From contig JAJZYI010000242.1 of assembly GCA_021798135.1 (NCBI GenBank), positions 1 to 5,313 on the forward strand: a DNA stretch of 5,313 nucleotides, read 5' to 3'. The position numbers and the translations under genes were made by a program. The stretch comes from Actinomycetes bacterium (GTDB lineage Bacteria; Actinomycetota; Acidimicrobiia; Acidimicrobiales; UBA8190). Shown here piece after piece: positions 1 through 4,329 of this stretch; within the stretch, counting starts at the first letter, position 1, and every line of letters starts with the position of its first letter. The notes beneath the pieces are model-generated. The model did not search any database. It saw nothing but the letters and a program-made list of their open reading frames with translations, and had not been told where the DNA came from.

Positions 1-868
1 CGACGGCGATCGGCAGTCGGGCCGCGAGCAGGGGCTCGACGTACCGAGGGTTGTCTGACCTACGTAGAGCAGTAGAGGCGAGGTGGTGCTCGAGGACGAA
101 GGCTTGCCCCCCGAGGCGACGACGAGCCACCGAAGGGGGGCACTGCCGGCAGCCGCCGCGCGCGGTCGGCACACCGGCGCGGCGTCGGGCCCAGAACGGC
201 GCGTCGAGCAGCGTCAGGAGCACGGCGGCCACGCCGGCTGCGCTGACCACGTACCAGGGCCAGGGCCCCAGCACGCGCAGGAGCGTCCAGTTCGACGGCG
301 GCGAGCGCAGGAACATGTAGTCGGCGCCGGTGAGCCCGTCGACGAGCCCGACGGCGGCCGTGTAGGCGGCGGTGATCCCGAGGACGCGCGGCACGGCTCG
401 CGGGCGCGGCCGGATCCGCATGCCCACCACCAGGAAGAGGGCGGCCATCACGATGCCCACGTGGCCGCCCAGGTACTGGAAGAAGACCAGGTGGGGGAAG
501 CCCACGTTCAGGTCGGGGGTGATGATCGCCTGGAGCGTGCCCGCCAGTCCCCAGAAGTAGGTGAGCTCCACGAGGACCGGCACCCGCCACCAGCAGGCGA
601 CGGCTGCCACGATCACGGCCACGTTGCACAGCGCCAGCGGGAGCGAGGTCCTCGCCGAGAAGGTCCCCGCCACGACGAGCGCGACGACGTAGCTCACCGC
701 GTCGGCCGCCAGGACGAGCCCGATGGCACGGGCGGCGACCTGGGTCCACCAGCCGGGGCGGGCACGGGCCAGCACGAGCAGGAGCACGATGCAGCCGACC
801 CCGAGCCCGACGGTGACGGCGTACGGGACCGGCGTCACGACGGCGGCCAGGTGGCCCCCCGGTGGCAC
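1..868 (-). CDS. TIGR02206 (YwaF-like) seven-helix integral membrane protein, 3' end beyond window
   Basis: The 289 visible codons encode a polytopic membrane protein. Hydrophobic helices lie near residues 12-34, 48-68, 76-93, 100-118, 126-149, 162-182 and 202-222. Recognisable TIGR02206/YwaF signatures are ELTYFWGLAGTLQAIITPDL (101-120), FFQYLGGH (129-136), GADYMFL (181-187) and GPWPWYV (201-207). The family is conserved and widespread, but its biochemical role is unknown. Arg-rich loops after helices 1, 5 and 7 predict the N-terminus outside and the C-terminus inside. The start is GTG at 868, because a TACGAT -10 hexamer sits exactly six bases upstream and there is no Shine-Dalgarno site. 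It follows the upstream membrane-hydrolase gene by 4 bases, so the two may be co-transcribed. No stop codon occurs before the window edge. The frame runs about 60 residues past the last helix, longer than expected for the family, with lower third-position GC near its end. The family call is firm; the C-terminal end is uncertain. Confidence 0.85.
   Translation of the reverse strand, partial: MPPGGHLAAVVTPVPYAVTVGLGVGCIVLLLVLARARPGWWTQVAARAIGLVLAADAVSYVVALVVAGTFSARTSLPLALCNVAVIVAAVACWWRVPVLVELTYFWGLAGTLQAIITPDLNVGFPHLVFFQYLGGHVGIVMAALFLVVGMRIRPRPRAVPRVLGITAAYTAAVGLVDGLTGADYMFLRSPPSNWTLLRVLGPWPWYVVSAAGVAAVLLTLLDAPFWARRRAGVPTARGGCRQCPPSVARRRLGGQAFVLEHHLASTALRRSDNPRYVEPLLAARLPIAV
105..142. repeat. 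8-bp perfect inverted repeat (possible hairpin) near the end of the TIGR02206 gene
   Basis: TGCCCCCC at 105-112 is the exact reverse complement of GGGGGGCA at 135-142, with 22 bases between them. It lies just where a TIGR02206 protein of ordinary length would end, and the A/T content rises on its minus-strand downstream side (about 41-105). It could be a transcription terminator without a U-tract. Because the reading frame stays open through it, it could equally be chance in GC-rich coding DNA. Confidence 0.25.
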
Positions 869-872
869 CGCC

Positions 873-2615
873 TCATCGTACGCCCGGCGGCGCCCGCGGC
901 CCGGGGCGGGGCACAGCCGGCGCCCTGAAGCCGGCGGCGACCGCGCCCTGCCACGTGCTCCACCGCCCGCAGCCGGGGAGGGCGCGGCCGGCGAGGAAGT
1001 CGTCGACGATCCCGGCGGTGGCGGGCGCGGTCACCAGCCCGCTGTGACTGGACGGGGACGGGCAGGCCGAGGCCGCGTGGGGGAACGGGTGGCGGACGCC
1101 GACGAGCAGCGGGAGGTCGTAGGCGGCGGGCACGGCGAGGGCGCGCACCCCGGAGGGCAGCGCCCGGCCCAGGAGCCCCTGGAGCCGAGCCGGGTGGCCC
1201 AGCAGCTCGGTGGCGAGCGGCGCGTCCAGGCGGAAGGTGGAGAAGCCGATGCCGCGGCCGATGGCGGTCAGCAGCCGGGCGCCGTCACCGCCGACCAGGT
1301 TCGGCCCCGCCACCCCGGGCGGCGGGTAGCCGAGCGGGTCGGCCAGCGGCGACAGCATGACGACGTCGGCCACGTCGGGGGTCGCGCCGGAGCTGACAGC
1401 GGCCCACGCCACCCACGAGGCCGACGAGTGGGTGACCACGGTGACCGGCGCGGGCAGGAGGGCGACCTCGGCGTCGAAGGCGGCCACGAGCTCGGACAGG
1501 GGACGCTCGGTGTCGGCCCGGCGGTAGGGGGCGCCGGTCCGGATCGGGCAGGCCGCCTGGCCCCGTGGCGCGCCCCGGCCCGGCCCGGCGTAGGAGAAGT
1601 AGAAGGTGTCGGCACAGGGGTAGCCGAGCGCGAGGGGATCGAGGCGGAACAGCGTGCCGTGCCCGGACGAGGTGTCGAGGCCGGGCACCAGGAACAGCGA
1701 CCCGGCGCGCGGCGGAGCGCTCACCGGTGGAGCCCCGGACGGTGCCAGCTCGGCGACCAGCAGGGCGACGAGGGCGACCCCGATCGCCGCCAGCCGGACC
1801 GGGGCCGGGCGGGCACCGGGAGCGGCCAGGGCCCTGGCCGCCACCAGCGTGGCGCCGGCGGAGACGGCGACCGACGCGAGCTCGCCCCCGGTCCCGCCCA
1901 GTCGGGCCGCGCCGCCCAGGGCGGCCAGGACGACCAGGTACGCGACGACGGTCGGCAGCCGGGCGCCGCCGGCGACGGCGTCGGCCAGCCCTCGCAGGAC
2001 GCTGCGGCCCCGCCACGGCAAGGGGGCGAGCACCAGGGTGGCCACGACCGCCACGGCCAGGCCGACCCAGAACACCGCCGCGTACAGGACGACCTGCGAG
2101 GCGTCGAGCAGCGCGCCCGCCAGCACGGCGGGCACCGCCGCCACCAGGTAGAAGGTGAGCGCCTGGCGGAGCCGCCGGCGCGACCAGCCGAGCATGCAGG
2201 CGAGCAGCGCCGACCGGCCGGCCACGGCGGCCGCCACCCCGAGCACGAACCACCACACGGACGTCGCCCGGGTCGTCACCACGACGACGTCGGAGGTCAG
2301 GTCGAGCGGCGGCAGCGCCACCTCGTGGCACAGCCCGGGCCACAGGGGCAGGACCCCGGAGCCGGCCAGCAGGTACACCAGCGCGGAGGCCGCCGCCAGC
2401 GGCCACCAGCGCACGGCCGCCGCCGGAGGTCCGGCGACCCTCCCCCGGCCGCCGTGCAGCGCCCGACGTCCGGTCCGGCGCGCCAACGGCATGGGCTGCG
2501 GCTTCCGATGCGGCAGCGGCTGCGGCTCCGGCCCAGGCTGTGGCTGTGGTTCCGACTCCGGCTCCGGCTGTGGCCCGGTCGGGGGCGAGGAGGGTGGAGC
2601 CACCGCCACCACCAT
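873..2615 (-). CDS. Membrane protein with C-terminal extracytoplasmic alpha/beta-hydrolase-like domain
   Basis: This 580-residue protein has three parts. Residues 1-68 are a Pro/Gln/Glu-rich, then Arg-rich, probably disordered tail. Residues 70-291 hold about seven hydrophobic helices (near 70-92, 109-133, 152-173, 175-199, 220-239, 244-264, 273-291). Residues 305-545 form an alpha/beta-hydrolase-like domain. That domain has a VPGL strand-loop (310-313), a nucleophile-elbow-like THSSAS at 395-400 (Ser397 if THSSA replaces the usual GHSxG), a candidate Asp500 and a late His524 in SSHSGLV. Basic loops between helices 2-3, 4-5 and 6-7 put the N-terminus inside and the hydrolase domain outside. 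Its four cysteines (334, 356, 518, 549) would suit disulfides there. The substrate is not inferable; lipase or esterase activity is a guess. ATG at 2615 is the chosen start. GTG at 2624 or 2603 and ATG at 2492 are also possible, none with a strong ribosome site. The stop at 873-875 is 4 bases before the next gene. Confidence 0.8.
   Translation of the reverse strand: MVVAVAPPSSPPTGPQPEPESEPQPQPGPEPQPLPHRKPQPMPLARRTGRRALHGGRGRVAGPPAAAVRWWPLAAASALVYLLAGSGVLPLWPGLCHEVALPPLDLTSDVVVVTTRATSVWWFVLGVAAAVAGRSALLACMLGWSRRRLRQALTFYLVAAVPAVLAGALLDASQVVLYAAVFWVGLAVAVVATLVLAPLPWRGRSVLRGLADAVAGGARLPTVVAYLVVLAALGGAARLGGTGGELASVAVSAGATLVAARALAAPGARPAPVRLAAIGVALVALLVAELAPSGAPPVSAPPRAGSLFLVPGLDTSSGHGTLFRLDPLALGYPCADTFYFSYAGPGRGAPRGQAACPIRTGAPYRRADTERPLSELVAAFDAEVALLPAPVTVVTHSSASWVAWAAVSSGATPDVADVVMLSPLADPLGYPPPGVAGPNLVGGDGARLLTAIGRGIGFSTFRLDAPLATELLGHPARLQGLLGRALPSGVRALAVPAAYDLPLLVGVRHPFPHAASACPSPSSHSGLVTAPATAGIVDDFLAGRALPGCGRWSTWQGAVAAGFRAPAVPRPGPRAPPGVR
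875..880 (-). promoter_or_regulatory. -10 hexamer TACGAT for leaderless transcription of the TIGR02206 gene
   Basis: On the minus strand TACGAT is followed by six bases and then the GTG start at 868, the same spacing as upstream of the PhoU and kinase genes. Its last base is the first base of the upstream gene's TGA stop, so this would be an internal promoter at the gene junction. No -35 element is recognisable. Confidence 0.6.
2493..2573 (-). repeat. Degenerate hexanucleotide repeat encoding a Pro-Gln/Pro-Glu tract
   Basis: Alternating CCN and CAG/GAG/GAA codons give a stretch of Pro-Gln and Pro-Glu dipeptides (residues 15-41 of the membrane hydrolase if it starts at 2615). The sequence is low-complexity and probably length-variable. 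In the protein it would be an extended, disordered cytoplasmic tail preceding the Arg-rich segment and first membrane helix. It is in frame with the gene, but if translation began at ATG 2492 it would be untranslated leader instead. Confidence 0.6.
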
Positions 2616-2617
2616 TA
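2611..2617 (-). promoter_or_regulatory. Possible imperfect -10 (TAATGGT) for the membrane-hydrolase gene
   Basis: TAATGGT on the minus strand resembles the TANNNT boxes of the other genes but carries one extra base before the final T. It is followed by seven bases and an in-frame GTG at 2603. If functional, the transcript would be leaderless and the protein would start at GTG 2603 with V-A-P-P rather than at ATG 2615, which lies inside the box. The assignment is weak because the hexamer is not a clean match. Confidence 0.25.
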
Positions 2618-2682
2618 CCCGCACGCGTCGCCTGGCGCCACGGGCCGCGTGCCGGCGGCCCGTCGCGGCGGCCGGTCCGGGG

Positions 2683-2688
2683 TACGGT
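2683..2688 (+). promoter_or_regulatory. -10 hexamer TACGGT for leaderless transcription of phoU
   Basis: TACGGT is followed by GGTGCC and then the GTG start at 2695. The six-base spacing places the predicted transcription start on the G of the start codon. No -35 hexamer and no Shine-Dalgarno sequence are visible in the 79 bases separating phoU from the divergent membrane-hydrolase gene. Confidence 0.65.
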
Positions 2689-2694
2689 GGTGCC

Positions 2695-3348
2695 GTGGCC
2701 CCCTCCCCGCTCACGTTGCACGCCGACGGCGACGACGACGACGGGCTCGACCTCATCGACCGGCAGGTCATCCAGCTCTTCGCGCTGGTCGCCGAGGCAC
2801 TGGCCGGTGCCACCCACGCGCTGCTGGCCGGCGACCGCGACGCCGCCCGCCAGCTCGCCGCCAGCGACGAGGCCATCGACCACCTCTACCGGGACGTGGA
2901 GGCGACGGCCACGCGACGGGCGGAAACGCTCGGCTCCGCCGAGGAGATGCACTACCTGGTCGCCGTGCTGCGCATGCTCCCCGAGATCGAGCGCAGCGGC
3001 GACCTGGCGGAGCACGTGGCGAGCCGTGCGGTGCGAGGGCTCGGGGTCGAGCTGTCGCACCGGTCGCGCGGCATGATCGAGCAGATGGGCGAGATCGCCT
3101 GCGCCATGTGGCGGCGGACCGCCGACGCCTACGCGGACCGCGACGCCTGCGCCGCCGACGACCTGGAGCGGCTCGACGACGACCTCGACGAGCTCCACGT
3201 GCTGCTCACCGCCGAGATCGCGAGCGGCTCCATGCCGATCCCCATCGCCATCGAGGCGGCGCTCGTGGCCCGCTTCTACGAGCGGCTCGGTGACCACGCC
3301 GTCAACCTCTCCCGGCGGATCGCGGCGCTGGCGCTGCGCACCGGCTGA
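2695..3348 (+). CDS. phoU: PhoU-domain phosphate-regulation protein
   Basis: The 217-residue product is almost wholly alpha-helical and of normal PhoU length. It contains the two PhoU repeats, each with its metal-binding signature: E99-R-S-G-D103 (LPEIERSGDLAEH) in the first and E196-R-L-G-D200-H-A-V-N204 (FYERLGDHAVN) in the second. PhoU proteins are cytoplasmic and restrain the phosphate-sensing kinase PhoR/SenX3 and the Pst phosphate transporter when phosphate is plentiful. An acidic run (DGDDDDGLD, 11-19) precedes the first helix. The start GTG 2695 is chosen from the TACGGT box six bases upstream and because the helical repeat begins shortly after; the frame is open far upstream only because of high GC. 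No pst or two-component genes are adjacent, so its partners must lie elsewhere. The first repeat has His107 where the second has Asn204. The family assignment is firm; a specific partner cannot be named. Confidence 0.9.
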   Translation: MAPSPLTLHADGDDDDGLDLIDRQVIQLFALVAEALAGATHALLAGDRDAARQLAASDEAIDHLYRDVEATATRRAETLGSAEEMHYLVAVLRMLPEIERSGDLAEHVASRAVRGLGVELSHRSRGMIEQMGEIACAMWRRTADAYADRDACAADDLERLDDDLDELHVLLTAEIASGSMPIPIAIEAALVARFYERLGDHAVNLSRRIAALALRTG

Positions 3349-3376
3349 TCCCGGCGGGACGCGGCGGGACCGTCGC
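3349..3376. other. Convergent intergenic gap with 10-bp tandem repeat
   Basis: The 28 bases between the stop codons of phoU (plus) and the soluble hydrolase (minus) are mostly two adjacent 10-mers, CCGGCGGGAC (3351-3360) and GCGGCGGGAC (3361-3370), differing only at the first base. A short interrupted palindrome, TCCCG-G-CGGGA, lies at 3349-3359. No intrinsic terminator with a T-run is present on either strand. Confidence 0.4.
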
Positions 3377-4195
3377 TCAGGGACGCGGGGCGAGCACCCG
3401 GTCGACGAAGGGCTGCACCAGGCCGTCGAACTCGTCCGCGTGGTCCCGGTTGGGCAGGTGGCCGCCGCCGGCCACGACGTGGAGCGCGGCGCCGGGGATG
3501 GCGTCGGCGAGCTCGGTGGCCTGGCGCACGGTGACGGCGGGGTCGCTGTCGCCGACGACGACGAGCGCCGGCACGGCGATGCTCCCGAGCCGGGACCGCT
3601 CGTCGTGGCCCACCAGCGCCAGCAGCGCGCCGGCGAGCACCTCGGGGTCGTTGCTGGCCAGGTCACGGCGCTCCCAGGCGGTCCCGTCCGCACGCGCCAG
3701 GCGCATGGCCTCCGGGCCCGTCGGCCTGCCGGCCCGCTTGTCGCCGCTGTCGAGGAGGTCGAGCGCGGCGCGCACCCCCTTGGCCCGGATCCGCGCCGCG
3801 GCGGCCCGCAGCACCAGGGAGACCTGCAGCGGGACCTTGGTGGAGGTGCTCACCAGCACCAGGCCGGCGACGAGCGAGGGCTCGTCGAGCGCCAGCGTCT
3901 GCGCCACCATGCCGCCGAGGGAGAGGCCGACCACCGCGGCGCGCTCGACCGCCAGGGCCCGGAGCACCCGGCGCACGTCGCCGGCGAGCGCCGAGGTGGT
4001 GACCGGGCCGGGCACCGCCGGCGTGCGACCGTGGCCGCGGACCTCCGGGACGATGCACCGGTAGCGGTCGGCCAGCCGGTCGAGCTGGGTGCCGAAGTCC
4101 CGCCAGGTGCCCCCCAGGCCGTGGAGCCACACCACCGGCGGGCCGTCACCCTCGTCGACGACGTTGCAGCGGAAGCCGTCGGCGTCGATCAGCAC
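3377..4195 (-). CDS. Alpha/beta-fold hydrolase (enol-lactonase/esterase-like)
   Basis: This 272-residue soluble protein is a typical single-domain alpha/beta hydrolase. It has the oxyanion-hole loop HGLGG (25-29), the EVRGHGRT loop (51-58), the nucleophile elbow GLSLGG with Ser92 (90-95), the acid in GDSDPAV (Asp218, or Asp216), and the catalytic His246 in GGGHLPN. A helical cap lies around 120-205. The spacing and the closing DHADEFDGLVQPFV helix resemble 3-oxoadipate enol-lactonase (PcaD-like) and related esterases, but the substrate cannot be read from sequence and no aromatic-degradation genes are nearby. There is no signal peptide, so it should be cytoplasmic. GTG 4195 is the only start codon in frame before an upstream stop at 4268-4270, and the protein begins as the family usually does. 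No good ribosome site precedes it. A 22-codon upstream ORF overlaps the start by 7 bases, which may couple translation. Confidence 0.9.
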   Translation of the reverse strand: MLIDADGFRCNVVDEGDGPPVVWLHGLGGTWRDFGTQLDRLADRYRCIVPEVRGHGRTPAVPGPVTTSALAGDVRRVLRALAVERAAVVGLSLGGMVAQTLALDEPSLVAGLVLVSTSTKVPLQVSLVLRAAAARIRAKGVRAALDLLDSGDKRAGRPTGPEAMRLARADGTAWERRDLASNDPEVLAGALLALVGHDERSRLGSIAVPALVVVGDSDPAVTVRQATELADAIPGAALHVVAGGGHLPNRDHADEFDGLVQPFVDRVLAPRP

Positions 4196-4257
4196 GGCGA
4201 CGGGCCCACCACCCGCCTGCCGCGCCGGGCGCTCTCCCCCGCGTCCTCGGGCACCAT
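4189..4257 (-). CDS. Candidate 22-codon leaderless upstream ORF overlapping the hydrolase start
   Basis: ATG at 4257 opens a short frame beginning MVPEDAGES and ending in SPC, with TGA at 4189-4191, inside the first codons of the hydrolase gene (start at 4195, different frame). A TAAGGT hexamer lies seven bases upstream of the ATG, so transcription should begin at or one base before it and the ATG could be used without a leader. The hydrolase start would then be reached by reinitiation or coupling. Nothing in the peptide is recognisable and it may be chance; the main support is the promoter spacing. Confidence 0.3.
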   Translation of the reverse strand: MVPEDAGESARRGRRVVGPSPC

Positions 4258-4264
4258 GGGCGTC

Positions 4265-4270
4265 ACCTTA
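4265..4270 (-). promoter_or_regulatory. -10 hexamer TAAGGT for the hydrolase transcript
   Basis: This is the only TANNNT on the minus strand in the 134-base divergent region between hydrolase and kinase genes that I noticed in a usable position. It predicts a transcription start near 4257-4258, about 62 bases before the hydrolase GTG, so the hydrolase itself would not be leaderless. It is back-to-back with the kinase -10 box 47 bases away. Confidence 0.45.
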
Positions 4271-4317
4271 CGCGTGGCCGCGGCTCGCCACAGGCCCCTC
4301 ACGAGGCCGGCAGGCCC

Positions 4318-4323
4318 TACCAT
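4318..4323 (+). promoter_or_regulatory. -10 hexamer TACCAT for leaderless transcription of the kinase gene
   Basis: TACCAT is followed by GGCGCC and then the GTG at 4330, which is in frame with the kinase domain. The six-base spacing matches the phoU and TIGR02206 promoters. It predicts that transcription starts on the start codon. No -35 element is recognisable. Confidence 0.6.
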
Positions 4324-4329
4324 GGCGCC

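Noticed and set aside
60..749. A 229-codon minus-strand frame ending in TAG at 60-62
   Set aside because: It is a frame shadow of the TIGR02206 gene; the family motifs are all in the other minus frame. It would matter only if a frameshift near the C-terminus shifted the real gene into it, and I see no direct evidence for that.
723..3293. An 856-codon plus-strand open frame covering most of the left half
   Set aside because: Its translation is Arg/Gly/Pro-rich without recognisable domains, and it lies antisense to the membrane-hydrolase gene, whose helices and hydrolase motifs are clear. Long antisense frames are expected at this GC content.
3349..3376. Bidirectional intrinsic terminator between phoU and the soluble hydrolase
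   Set aside because: Only a 5-bp interrupted palindrome and a direct repeat are present, with no T-run on either strand, so a terminator call is not supported.
1285..3693. An 802-codon minus-strand open frame spanning phoU and parts of two other genes
   Set aside because: It overlaps three well-supported genes in the wrong frame. Its protein is low-complexity; the hydrolase-like segment at its beginning has only shadow composition.
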